DNA from: Oscillospiraceae bacterium
GTDB taxonomy: Bacteria > Bacillota > Clostridia > Oscillospirales > Oscillospiraceae
Direction: 5' to 3'
Length of the DNA stretch: 21,179 nt
Assembly (NCBI GenBank): GCA_017399325.1
Contig: JAFQDY010000102.1
Coordinates: 1 to 21,179, forward strand
The notes beneath the pieces are model-generated. The model searched no databases. It saw nothing but the letters and a program-made list of their open reading frames with translations, and was not told where the DNA came from. Numbering within the stretch: position 1 is the first letter of the stretch; the number at the start of each line of letters is the position of its first letter. Shown piece after piece: positions 13,953 through 21,179 of the stretch. The translations under genes were made by a program, and so were the position numbers.

Positions 13953-14696
13953 TTATCTTCCAAGCAGTTTTAATCTCCAAACCGCCGCAATTTCCCGCAG
14001 GAAATAATTGATCCGCAGGGAGACCCACGATGTTTTTGCCGGAATTCCCACAATCGTCAGCCCCATTTTTTCGGCCATCAGACCTGCCCGAAACAGGTGA
14101 AATTCACTGGACACCACACCTACGCAGACAGGTCTTGCCCCGGTCTTTTTCTCGATCAGATCCAGCGAAAATTCCAGATTCTCCAAAGTGGATGTGGCTT
14201 GTTCCTCCATCCAGATGCGGCTCTCGTCAATGCCGTTTTTCGTAAGATAGGCCTGCATACAAGCCGCTTCGGTAATTTCCTCACCGTCGCCCTGTCCACC
14301 GGACACCACGCAGATCGTGTTTTCATTTTCCGTTAAGTACGCCTTGGTGGCCTGCAGCCGTTCCGTCAAAATCAAAGACGGCTCTGTGCCGTTGACGCCT
14401 GCGCCCAAAACGATCACATATTCGCAATATACATCCGGCGCGGTTTTGCCTGCATTGGCGATCAGGCCACCGGTAACCGCCGCCAAAACAACACCCAAAA
14501 CCAAGAGACCTGTCAGACCCCGCCGCAGCCATTTGAAAATCTTTTTGGGAAATCGGAACAGCACCCAATAACAAACTGCCACCGCAGCAGCCGCCAGACA
14601 GATAAGTCCGGAAAAATTATAGCCGGGCATAGAATAAAAGCACAGCGCCAGCGCAACAAGACCGCCCGCAACCGGCAATATCCATAACTTCCGCAT
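13953..14696 (-). CDS. YdcF/SanA-like DUF218 membrane protein
   Basis: The 247-residue protein starts with three hydrophobic segments (about residues 5-22, 30-48 and 58-82), then has an extracytoplasmic-type DUF218 domain. Family motifs are YVIVLGAGV near 93, VVSGGQGDGEEITEA, AYLTKNGIDESRIWMEE and SSEFHLFRA. The family has been linked to envelope functions, but its biochemical activity is not established. The ATG at 14696 lies 7 bases after GGAGG; a GTG in frame at 14699 is less well spaced. It has its own promoter at 14717-14745. Confidence 0.85.
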   Translation of the reverse strand: MRKLWILPVAGGLVALALCFYSMPGYNFSGLICLAAAAVAVCYWVLFRFPKKIFKWLRRGLTGLLVLGVVLAAVTGGLIANAGKTAPDVYCEYVIVLGAGVNGTEPSLILTERLQATKAYLTENENTICVVSGGQGDGEEITEAACMQAYLTKNGIDESRIWMEEQATSTLENLEFSLDLIEKKTGARPVCVGVVSSEFHLFRAGLMAEKMGLTIVGIPAKTSWVSLRINYFLREIAAVWRLKLLGR

Positions 14697-14716
14697 CACG
14701 CCACCTCCTTTTCGCC

Positions 14717-14745
14717 ATCATACCACACCTTTCGCCCAATTACAA
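14717..14745 (-). promoter_or_regulatory. Promoter of the ydcF-like gene
   Basis: On the minus strand TTGTAA (14745-14740) and TATGAT (14722-14717) are 17 bases apart, in the short gap just after the atp terminator. The leader would be about 14 bases. Confidence 0.6.
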
Positions 14746-14751
14746 GGCATC

Positions 14752-14788
14752 AAAAAAGCACCCCGTTTGTCAAAGGGCAAACGGGGTG
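14752..14788 (-). terminator. Intrinsic terminator of the atp operon
   Basis: CACCCCGTTTG (14759-14769) pairs perfectly with 14778-14788 around an 8-base loop. On the minus strand a C and six T (14757-14752) follow. It lies 6 bases after the atpC stop. Confidence 0.9.
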
Positions 14789-14793
14789 TTGTT

Positions 14794-15198
14794 TTACTTG
14801 TATCCGGCAACGCTTTTGCGCACCAGCGCGCGCTTCAATCTGGCCTCTGCCAATCGCAATTCCGTATCGCTGGCAGATTTATCCGCAAGTACGGTTCTTG
14901 CCCGATTTTCGGATAAAGCGGCTCTGGCCGTGTCGATTTGCTCGGACCACTCAAAGGTGGTAGGCACCAGTTTGACCTGCCCATTCAGTACACTCACCAT
15001 ACCGCCGATGCAGGCGCCGTAGCGCTTCTGCCCGTCTACAACGATCGTCGCCAATCCCATTCCAAGAGGCGCCACGCAGTTAACGTGTCCTGCAAGAATA
15101 CCCAGATCGCCGGTTGTGGTGCGGACGATCAGTTCCTGGGCCTGTCCGTCAAATGCCAGGCCGTCAGGGGTCACGATGGTCAAGGAAAAATCTTTCAT
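14794..15198 (-). CDS. atpC: F1Fo ATP synthase epsilon subunit
   Basis: This is the 134-residue epsilon subunit of the central stalk. It couples rotation and can inhibit ATP hydrolysis. The N-terminal beta-sandwich carries SLTIVTPDG and TTTGDLGILAGHVNCVAPL; the C-terminal helical hairpin contains LRLAEARLKRAL. The chosen ATG at 15198 overlaps the atpD stop by 4 bases (ATGA) and has GGGAGA just upstream; the ATG six codons earlier lies inside atpD and lacks a ribosome site. It is the last gene of the operon. Confidence 0.95.
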   Translation of the reverse strand: MKDFSLTIVTPDGLAFDGQAQELIVRTTTGDLGILAGHVNCVAPLGMGLATIVVDGQKRYGACIGGMVSVLNGQVKLVPTTFEWSEQIDTARAALSENRARTVLADKSASDTELRLAEARLKRALVRKSVAGYK

Positions 15199-16592
15199 TC
15201 TCCCTGCCCCTTCCATTTTGCGATCACATCGTCAATGGTTCCGGCAAACAGGAAGCAGGATTCCGGCACCTGGTCGTGCTGGCCCTCAATGATCTCCTTA
15301 AAGCCGCGCACCGTCTCCGCCAGCGGCACATATTTGCCCTCGTAGCCGGTAAACTGCTCCGCCACAGAGAAAGGCTGGGACAGGAAGCGCTGGACTTTTC
15401 TTGCCCGGCTGACGGTCAGTTTGTCCTCTTCGCTCAATTCGTCCATACCCATAATGGCAATGATGTCCTGCAGTTCCTTATACCGCTGCAAGATCCGCTG
15501 CACACCCCGGGCAACCTCGTAATGCTCGCTGCCCACCACCTCGGGCGTCAGGATACGAGAGGTAGAATTTAAGGGGTCAACTGCCGGATAAATACCCAAA
15601 GACGCAATGCCGCGATCCAGCGCGGTGGTGGCATCCAGGTGGGCAAATGTGGTGGCAGGGGCCGGGTCAGTGTAGTCGTCAGCCGGCACATAAACCGCCT
15701 GTACAGAGGTGATAGAGCCGTTCTTTGTGGAAGTAATGCGTTCCTGCAAAGCGCCCATTTCTGTTGCCAATGTAGGCTGATAGCCAACTGCCGAAGGCAT
15801 ACGGCCCAAAAGCGCCGACACCTCAGAACCAGCCTGAGTAAACCGGAAAATGTTGTCGATAAAGAGTAGTACGTCCTGCCGTTTTACATCACGGAAATAC
15901 TCGGCCATAGTCAGACCCGACAGACCCACCCGCATTCTTGCTCCGGGAGGTTCGTTCATCTGTCCGAACACCATAGCGGTCTTCTTGATAACGCCGGACT
16001 CGGTCATTTCCAAATACAGATCGTTACCCTCACGGGTACGCTCACCAACGCCGGTGAACACAGAATAGCCGTTGTGCTCCGTGGCAATGTTGTAGATCAG
16101 TTCCTGGATCAAAACGGTCTTGCCAACGCCTGCACCGCCGAACAGACCGATCTTGCCGCCCTTTGCATAGGGGCAGATCAGGTCGATGACCTTAATGCCG
16201 GTCTCCAATATCTCGGTGGAGGTCTCCTGTTCCTCATAAGAGGGGGCACTGCGGTGAATGGGCCATTTCTCATCGGCTTCAATGGGCGCGCCGCCGTCAA
16301 TGGGCTGACCCAGCAGGTTAAACACCCGGCCAAGGCAAGCCTCACCCACCGGCACCCTAATGGCAGAGCCGGTATTTTCCGCTTCTGCGCCACGGGCAAG
16401 TCCGTCGGTGGAACTCATCGCAATGCAGCGCACCACGTTGTCGCCCACATGCTGGGCCACTTCCGCAATAATGGTCTGCTCCCCGTTCTTTACAGCGATC
16501 GCCTGCAACAGTTCGGGCAACGCATCTTCCGGGAAGCGTATATCCAGAACCGGTCCCATGATCTGGACCACTGTTCCTTTTGTTTGAGCCAT
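15195..16592 (-). CDS. atpD: F1Fo ATP synthase beta subunit
   Basis: This is the catalytic subunit of F1. The 465-residue protein has Walker A GGAGVGKT at 152-159, the catalytic GERTREG segment, the Walker B segment VLLFIDNIFRFTQAGSEVSALLG, and the MDELSEEDKL lever (DELSEED). The start is the ATG at 16592 with AAAGGAG 9 bases upstream; an in-frame TTG at 16601 would be too close to that site. It follows atpG after a 14-base gap. Confidence 0.98.
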   Translation of the reverse strand: MAQTKGTVVQIMGPVLDIRFPEDALPELLQAIAVKNGEQTIIAEVAQHVGDNVVRCIAMSSTDGLARGAEAENTGSAIRVPVGEACLGRVFNLLGQPIDGGAPIEADEKWPIHRSAPSYEEQETSTEILETGIKVIDLICPYAKGGKIGLFGGAGVGKTVLIQELIYNIATEHNGYSVFTGVGERTREGNDLYLEMTESGVIKKTAMVFGQMNEPPGARMRVGLSGLTMAEYFRDVKRQDVLLFIDNIFRFTQAGSEVSALLGRMPSAVGYQPTLATEMGALQERITSTKNGSITSVQAVYVPADDYTDPAPATTFAHLDATTALDRGIASLGIYPAVDPLNSTSRILTPEVVGSEHYEVARGVQRILQRYKELQDIIAIMGMDELSEEDKLTVSRARKVQRFLSQPFSVAEQFTGYEGKYVPLAETVRGFKEIIEGQHDQVPESCFLFAGTIDDVIAKWKGQGE

Positions 16593-16606
16593 CAAATTCA
16601 ACTCCT

Positions 16607-17452
16607 TTATTGTGAACCGGCTACGATTTCGGTGATCTCTTGTGTGATCGCCGCTTGCCGCGCCCGGTTAAATTGCAGGCTGAGTGCATCGATCATCTCG
16701 CCGGCATTTTCTGTGGCTGCGTCCATTGCCGTCCGTCGTGCCGCCTGTTCCGAGGCCCGACTTTCGCATAGCGCGCCATAAAGCACACCGCCCAAATACT
16801 CCGGCACGATGGCATCAAACACCGTGGCGCCATCCGGTTCATAAACAATTTCCTGCGTCCGTTTGGACACCTTTTCTTCACTGCGCTGCAGCGGCAGCAG
16901 TTGCAGGCACATAGGCTCTTGGGAAAGCACCGAACGGAACTTGGTGTAAATCACGAAAACTTCATCAATTTCGCCATTTTTGAATCCCTTACACAACTGT
17001 TTTGCCACGCTGAAGCAATCACCCAGGGAAACGGTTTCCGCCTGCGTGTATTGCTCCGTCAGCATTTTTATTTCGTGGGACTTCAGGTAGTCCGCGCCCT
17101 TTTTGCCCATAGGCAAAACCGCCGCATCTTTTCCTTCCATTTGCGACAGCAACAGTTTTTGCACATTGTTGTTATAGCCGCCGGCCAATCCCCGGTCGCC
17201 GGAAATCAGTACAAAAACCGCCTTATTTCCGTCTTTTTTCTGCAGAAAAGGAGAGGAAAAATCGCTGCCGGTGTCCACAATGTCCCACATTGCCCTATAG
17301 AGCGTCTCAAAATAGGGCCGGCAAGCCATCGCTTTTACTTGCGCCTTGCGCAATTTTGCGCTGGCCACCATTTCCATAGCCCGGGTGATCTGCCGGGTGG
17401 ACTCCATGCTGCGGATCCTGGTCTTAATTTCCTTGGTAGAAACGCCTGCCAT
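16607..17452 (-). CDS. atpG: F1Fo ATP synthase gamma subunit
   Basis: This is the central rotor shaft. The 281-residue protein begins with the gamma signature TRIRSMESTRQITRAMEMVA and ends with the C-terminal helix LQFNRARQAAITQEITEIVA. A middle segment, VFVLISGDRGLAGGYNNNV, is typical. The ATG lies one base after the atpA stop. Confidence 0.97.
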   Translation of the reverse strand: MAGVSTKEIKTRIRSMESTRQITRAMEMVASAKLRKAQVKAMACRPYFETLYRAMWDIVDTGSDFSSPFLQKKDGNKAVFVLISGDRGLAGGYNNNVQKLLLSQMEGKDAAVLPMGKKGADYLKSHEIKMLTEQYTQAETVSLGDCFSVAKQLCKGFKNGEIDEVFVIYTKFRSVLSQEPMCLQLLPLQRSEEKVSKRTQEIVYEPDGATVFDAIVPEYLGGVLYGALCESRASEQAARRTAMDAATENAGEMIDALSLQFNRARQAAITQEITEIVAGSQ

Positions 17453-17453
17453 C

Positions 17454-18956
17454 TCAAACCTCCGCCAGCAGTTGGGTCAAGGCTTCTTTGAGCCTTGCTT
17501 CCGTATCGGCTTCCAGTTTGCCTGTGGTGCGGATCGTCTGCAAAACATCTTCATAGCGGGTGTTCATAAATTCGAACAGCCGCCGCTCAAACTCGCTGAT
17601 GGCATCCGGCGCAATGTTTTCCAGGTAGCCATTTACCACCGCATACAAAATGCAGACCTGATTTGCCACTTCCACAGGGGCGTTGTTCTTCTGCTTCAGC
17701 ACCGCCACGATCCGTTCGCCCAAAGCAAGCCGGGCCTTGGTGTCCGCATCCAGATCCGAACCGAACTGGGCAAAACTCTGCAACTCCCGATACTGGGAAT
17801 AGAGCAATTTCAAACTGCCGGCCACCTTCTTCATAGCCTTGATCTGGGCAGCGCCGCCAACGCGGGACACGGAAATGCCGGGGTTTACCGCAGGCATAAT
17901 GCCGGCGTTAAACAGTTCCGACTCCAAAAAGATCTGTCCGTCGGTGATGGAGATCACATTGGTGGGAATATAGGCAGACACATCGCCGGCCTGCGTTTCA
18001 ATAATGGGCAATGCCGTCAAACTGCCGCCGCCATTGGCTTTGGACATATGGGCCGCCCGCTCCAACAGTCTTGAATGGAGATAGAAAACATCGCCGGGGT
18101 ACGCCTCCCGTCCGGGGGGACGACGGATCAAAAGCGAAATGGCGCGGTAAGCAACCGCGTGCTTGCTCAAATCGTCATACACCACCAGCACATCTTTGCC
18201 CTGATGCATAAAATGCTCGCCAATGGCGCAGCCGGTGTAAGGCGCAATGTACTGCATAGGCGCCAGTTCCGAAGCGGTCGCGGAAACAACTACCGTATAG
18301 TCCATAGCGCCGCCTACAGTCAGAGAATTCACGATCTGGGCAACGGTGGACCGCTTCTGTCCGATGGCCACATAAATGCAAAGCACATCTTTGCCCTTCT
18401 GATTAAGAATGGTATCGGTGGCAATGGTGGTCTTGCCGGTCTGCCGGTCGCCGATGATCAGTTCGCGCTGACCCCGACCAATGGGGATCATGGAGTCAAT
18501 GGCCTTGATGCCGGTCTGCAAAGGCACACTGACCGGTTCTCTTTCGATGATACCGGGGGCGTCAGACTCGATAGGGCGGTAAGTTTCCGCTTCAACGGGG
18601 CCCTTGCCGTCGATCGGCTCACCCAAAGCGTTGACTACACGGCCGATCATACCTGCGCCCACAGGTACAGAGACCACCTTGCCGGTGCGTTTGACCGTGT
18701 CACCCTCTTTGATGCCGTTGTCCGAGCCCAAAACCACGATGGACACCGTGTCCTCCTCTAAGTTTTGCGCCATACCGAACGCGCCATTGGGGAACTCCAC
18801 CAACTCGCCTGCCATACATTTTTCCAGGCCGGAAACTTTGGCAATGCCGTCACCGGCCAAAATCACCGTGCCGGTTTCGCTGGTCTGTAATTTATTCTCG
18901 TAGTTCTTGATCTGACTACGGATTATTTTCGTAATTTCTTCGGGTCTTAATTCCAT
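17454..18956 (-). CDS. atpA: F1Fo ATP synthase alpha subunit
   Basis: This is the non-catalytic nucleotide-binding subunit of F1. It has 500 residues with Walker A GDRQTGKT at 169-176 and the family segment YPGDVFYLHSRLLERAA. The N-terminal ELRPEEITKIIRSQI matches the region that binds the delta subunit. It begins 18 bases after the atpH stop with only a moderate ribosome site (GGTAGGAT). Confidence 0.98.
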   Translation of the reverse strand: MELRPEEITKIIRSQIKNYENKLQTSETGTVILAGDGIAKVSGLEKCMAGELVEFPNGAFGMAQNLEEDTVSIVVLGSDNGIKEGDTVKRTGKVVSVPVGAGMIGRVVNALGEPIDGKGPVEAETYRPIESDAPGIIEREPVSVPLQTGIKAIDSMIPIGRGQRELIIGDRQTGKTTIATDTILNQKGKDVLCIYVAIGQKRSTVAQIVNSLTVGGAMDYTVVVSATASELAPMQYIAPYTGCAIGEHFMHQGKDVLVVYDDLSKHAVAYRAISLLIRRPPGREAYPGDVFYLHSRLLERAAHMSKANGGGSLTALPIIETQAGDVSAYIPTNVISITDGQIFLESELFNAGIMPAVNPGISVSRVGGAAQIKAMKKVAGSLKLLYSQYRELQSFAQFGSDLDADTKARLALGERIVAVLKQKNNAPVEVANQVCILYAVVNGYLENIAPDAISEFERRLFEFMNTRYEDVLQTIRTTGKLEADTEARLKEALTQLLAEV

Positions 18957-18974
18957 AGTAATCCTACCCTCTAA

Positions 18975-19514
18975 TCAAAGTACGGTGCTTGCAAGTGTCT
19001 TGCCAATGGCATCCAACCTGCCCTTTAATGTGCCGTCCACTTGCTTGCCGTCATAACTTAACCGAATACCGCCCAACACTGCCGGGTCGACTTTGCAGAC
19101 AAGGTCGATTTGCTTGCCGGTAATGGCGGCAAGTTTCTCTGTTAGGCTGGCTTTTTGGTCGTCTGTCATAGAAATTGCCGCCACGGCGCAAACTTCCAAA
19201 ATGCCGTTGTCTGCATTGTACTGCTGACGATAGGCCTGATAACAGGCGAAAAAATGCCGGATATAGCCCTTTTCTGTGAGCAATTTCAAGAAATTCAGTA
19301 CATAAATATGCACTTTCTCCCGAAAACTCTCATCCAGGATCTGGGTGCGCTCCTGCTTGGGCATATTGGCGGATGCCAGCAGTTTGATAAATGCCGGCTC
19401 TTCCGCGAAGGCGGAATCCAGTGTCTGCAACTGCTGCAGAATGGTCTGCTCCAGACCTTCCTCTTTCGCAAGGGCATAAAGCCCCTGTCCGTAAACAGTT
19501 CCTATCCGGTTCAT
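18975..19514 (-). CDS. atpH: F1Fo ATP synthase delta subunit
   Basis: This peripheral-stalk subunit joins the b dimer to the top of F1. The 179-residue all-helical N-terminal half starts VYGQGLYALAKEEG, and the C-terminal OSCP/delta signature VDPAVLGGIRLSYDGKQVDG is present. The ATG overlaps the atpF stop by 4 bases. Confidence 0.95.
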   Translation of the reverse strand: MNRIGTVYGQGLYALAKEEGLEQTILQQLQTLDSAFAEEPAFIKLLASANMPKQERTQILDESFREKVHIYVLNFLKLLTEKGYIRHFFACYQAYRQQYNADNGILEVCAVAAISMTDDQKASLTEKLAAITGKQIDLVCKVDPAVLGGIRLSYDGKQVDGTLKGRLDAIGKTLASTVL

Positions 19515-20017
19515 ACCTGTTCACCCAATTCTTCTAAGAAACTGTCCACCAACTTCTGTTGCCGGTCAGAATCCAGCGTGGCGCCAACCACCTTTTCGGC
19601 AATGTCCATAGCGATGGAAGAAATTTCGTCTTTGGCATCGTTGAGGGCCTTTTTCTTCTCCCGGGCGATGTCTTCTGCGGCTTTCTGCCGGATGGCATCT
19701 GCCTCCCGATTCGCCGCACGAACAATTTCTTCCTCCCGGTTTTTGCCCCGGGCCATAGCCTCTTTCACCAGCCGGTCGCTGGTCTGCGTTGCCACAGACA
19801 ATTTGTCCTCGTATTCAGACTGCAACTTTTCAGCCTGCTGTTTGGACTGATCCGCCTGGGCATACATATCGTCAATTTCCTTTTGCCGATCACGAATGAT
19901 CTTCATCACCGGGCCAAAGAGAAATTTCTTCGCAACGAAGAAGATCGTCAGGGTGTTAAGCAGAGTGAACAGTGCCGTCCACAGGTTTACGCCTACAAAT
20001 GCTTCAAATTGTCCCAC
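19511..20017 (-). CDS. atpF: F1Fo ATP synthase b subunit
   Basis: The 168-residue stator protein has one N-terminal membrane helix (about residues 12-33, ALFTLLNTLTIFFVAKKF) and a long charged coiled coil rich in K, E, A and Q. Translation starts at GTG (20017), with AAAGGAG 9 bases upstream; the ATG closer to that site is in another frame. A 35-base gap separates it from atpE. Confidence 0.94.
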   Translation of the reverse strand: MGQFEAFVGVNLWTALFTLLNTLTIFFVAKKFLFGPVMKIIRDRQKEIDDMYAQADQSKQQAEKLQSEYEDKLSVATQTSDRLVKEAMARGKNREEEIVRAANREADAIRQKAAEDIAREKKKALNDAKDEISSIAMDIAEKVVGATLDSDRQQKLVDSFLEELGEQV

Positions 20018-20052
20018 TTCTGCATACTCCTTTCGTTCAATTCAAAAAGGAA

Positions 20053-20298
20053 TTACAGCAGGAACATAATCAGCAGCGCGATAACCAGAGAGTAAATACC
20101 GGTGGTTTCTGCGATTGCACAACCCATGATCATGGTAGAACGCAGAGTACCTGCCGCCTCAGGCTGACGGGCCATACCCTCCAGCGCCTTGCCGACCGCA
20201 TTACCTTCACCGATGCCGGGGCCTACAGCGCCGATACCCATACACAGACCTGCGCCGATAGCCTTACCGGCGATTGCGATTGCATTTGCTAAATCCAT
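20053..20298 (-). CDS. atpE: F1Fo ATP synthase c subunit, two-carboxylate ion site
   Basis: The 81-residue hairpin forms the rotor ring. Helix 1 holds GPGIGEGNAVGKALEG, the R-Q-P loop is at 44-46, and helix 2 holds AIAETTGIYSLVIA. The ion-carrying carboxylate is Glu64. Thr65, Thr66 and Tyr69 match the residues around the sodium site of known Na-type rings (S66, T67 and Y70 in Ilyobacter numbering). Where Ilyobacter has Gln32, this protein has Glu31, the two-carboxylate arrangement known from Fusobacterium nucleatum. Sodium coupling is therefore likely but inferred. A TAGGAGGA site precedes the ATG. Confidence 0.97.
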   Translation of the reverse strand: MDLANAIAIAGKAIGAGLCMGIGAVGPGIGEGNAVGKALEGMARQPEAAGTLRSTMIMGCAIAETTGIYSLVIALLIMFLL

Positions 20299-20333
20299 AA
20301 TAAATCCTCCTAAGATTTTTGTTTACAAGTTGA

Positions 20334-21179
20334 TTATTCTTCCTGCCCGTCTTTTTTCGGTTCGGGCAGAGAACCGGCAATATAGACCATTGTCAACAGG
20401 CTGAACACATAAGCCTGCACGAATCCGGAAAACAGATCAAAGTAGCAGGACAGCACCGCCGGGATGCCATAGGTCAAAATAGGAATTCCGGACACAAGTC
20501 CAAAGGCTTGCAAAAGTCCCAGAATGCCTAAAACTCCGCAAACGATGCCAAACGCCAACGCCACTTTTTTGCCTTTTTGTTTCCATAGGACAACCAGTCC
20601 CACGCCTGCCAGGATCAGCACGGTGCCCACCGCCCAACCGCTTGCGGCGATTAGATTCAGAACCGCAACCGATGCCGCAGACAAAGCCGCGTAAATAATG
20701 GTAGTGATCACGCCGCCACCGGCCACATTGCCGAAATGACGGAAGGCCATGGAAAGGGGCTGGGCAATTTCCGACACCACATTCATAGGCGTCATCACCG
20801 CAATAGGCTCTGTGAAACCTTTCAGCCAGCCAAGAAAGCCGTTATGCTTAATGTTGTTGTACCAGATAATGGCCGTTACCATCAGCGCCCACACCAGCAC
20901 ACAACTGATGTCTGCCGTGGCTGACCGCAGGAAACCGGTCAAACCGATCAGCGTTCCGCAGATGGAACTTAAGAAGATCGTGCCGATAAACGGCACCCAG
21001 TTTGCATTGTGTTCGCCCATAGTCTCCACGACCATAGTGCGCAGCATCATCACGCCTTTTTCAACCAACACCTGCTTGCCGTCGGGGCGTTTTTTCAGAC
21101 CCTTGCCCAAATAAATGCAGGCCCAGCAAAGCAAAACCGTTACAAGGAAAAAGGAAACGGTGGTTTGGGTGATGGGAAT
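20334..21179 (-). CDS. atpB: F1Fo ATP synthase a subunit, partial (N-terminus beyond right edge), with hydrophobic insert
   Basis: The frame is open to the window edge, giving the C-terminal 281 residues of the stator channel subunit. The TTG at 21134 is not a real start. The essential arginine is in PLSMAFRHFGN (codon at 20741-20739), and the last helix carries CYFDLFSGFVQAYVFSLLTMVY. Between these two, where family members usually have a short connection, there is an extra stretch of roughly 50 residues (about 20487-20639). It has two hydrophobic runs, VGTVLILAGVGLVVLW and ALAFGIVCGVLGILGLL, joined by KQKGKK, which looks like an added membrane hairpin. It is the first atp gene seen on this strand; an atpI-like gene could lie outside. 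Confidence 0.93.
   Translation of the reverse strand: MPITQTTVSFFLVTVLLCWACIYLGKGLKKRPDGKQVLVEKGVMMLRTMVVETMGEHNANWVPFIGTIFLSSICGTLIGLTGFLRSATADISCVLVWALMVTAIIWYNNIKHNGFLGWLKGFTEPIAVMTPMNVVSEIAQPLSMAFRHFGNVAGGGVITTIIYAALSAASVAVLNLIAASGWAVGTVLILAGVGLVVLWKQKGKKVALAFGIVCGVLGILGLLQAFGLVSGIPILTYGIPAVLSCYFDLFSGFVQAYVFSLLTMVYIAGSLPEPKKDGQEE

Noticed and set aside
17346..18761. Plus-strand ORFs of 242 and 228 codons opposite atpA
   Set aside because: Shadow frames of a strongly conserved gene in a high-GC stretch.

Overview
The window reads as chromosomal DNA from a Firmicute of class Clostridia, most likely a gut Oscillospiraceae/Ruminococcaceae-type bacterium. This rests on the gene content (a TrpR-like YerC/HisR repressor ahead of a his operon, a HisZ-dependent short HisG, a GlpA/oxidoreductase/DUF1667 trio), strong Shine-Dalgarno sites, consensus promoters, and an intergenic cluster of palindromes of a kind I associate with this group. 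The taxon is an inference. No rRNA and no CRISPR array are present.

Layout. (1) 1-950, minus strand: a phage DNA-packaging fragment, a small-terminase-like gene lacking its usual N-terminal half and overlapping the start of a large terminase that runs off the left edge. A bidirectional terminator hairpin separates it from the next block. (2) 990-4034, minus strand: a tight three-gene operon of two flavoproteins and a DUF1667 cysteine-rich protein, of the type linked to anaerobic glycerol-3-phosphate oxidation. (3) 4035-4246: a divergent promoter region; on the his side two TAAAGT-type dyads overlap the promoter and look like operators. (4) 4247-11765, plus strand: yerC/hisR, then a hisZ-hisG fusion, hisD, hisC, hisB, hisH, hisA, hisF and hisIE. 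Start and stop codons overlap, or nearly so, throughout. The operon encodes every step from PRPP/ATP to histidine except histidinol-phosphate phosphatase. (5) 11943-12725: an XRE-type regulator and a small protein resembling that regulator's own C-terminal domain. (6) 12726-13138: a palindrome-rich spacer with partial copies of a tRNA 3' end, a shared terminator and an intact tRNA-Val(CAC) on the minus strand. (7) 13241-13918: sfsA (plus), convergent with a ydcF-like membrane protein gene at 13953-14696 (minus). (8) 14794-21179, minus strand: the F1Fo ATP synthase operon atpBEFHAGDC, ending in a strong terminator; atpB is cut by the right edge.

How the parts work together. The his block is one transcription unit, probably autorepressed by the TrpR-family protein encoded first. 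The atp block is a complete F-type ATP synthase (apart from the atpB N-terminus). Its c subunit carries two glutamates at the ion site, which suggests sodium coupling, and its a subunit has an unexpected hydrophobic insert between the conserved arginine helix and the last helix.

Most of the window is ordinary core metabolism. The points most worth a second look are the atpB insert and the c-subunit motif, the HisZ-HisG fusion with its putative operator pair, the repeated tRNA-end scars beside tRNA-Val, the HTH/small-protein pair with shared architecture, and the truncated terminase behind a terminator hairpin.
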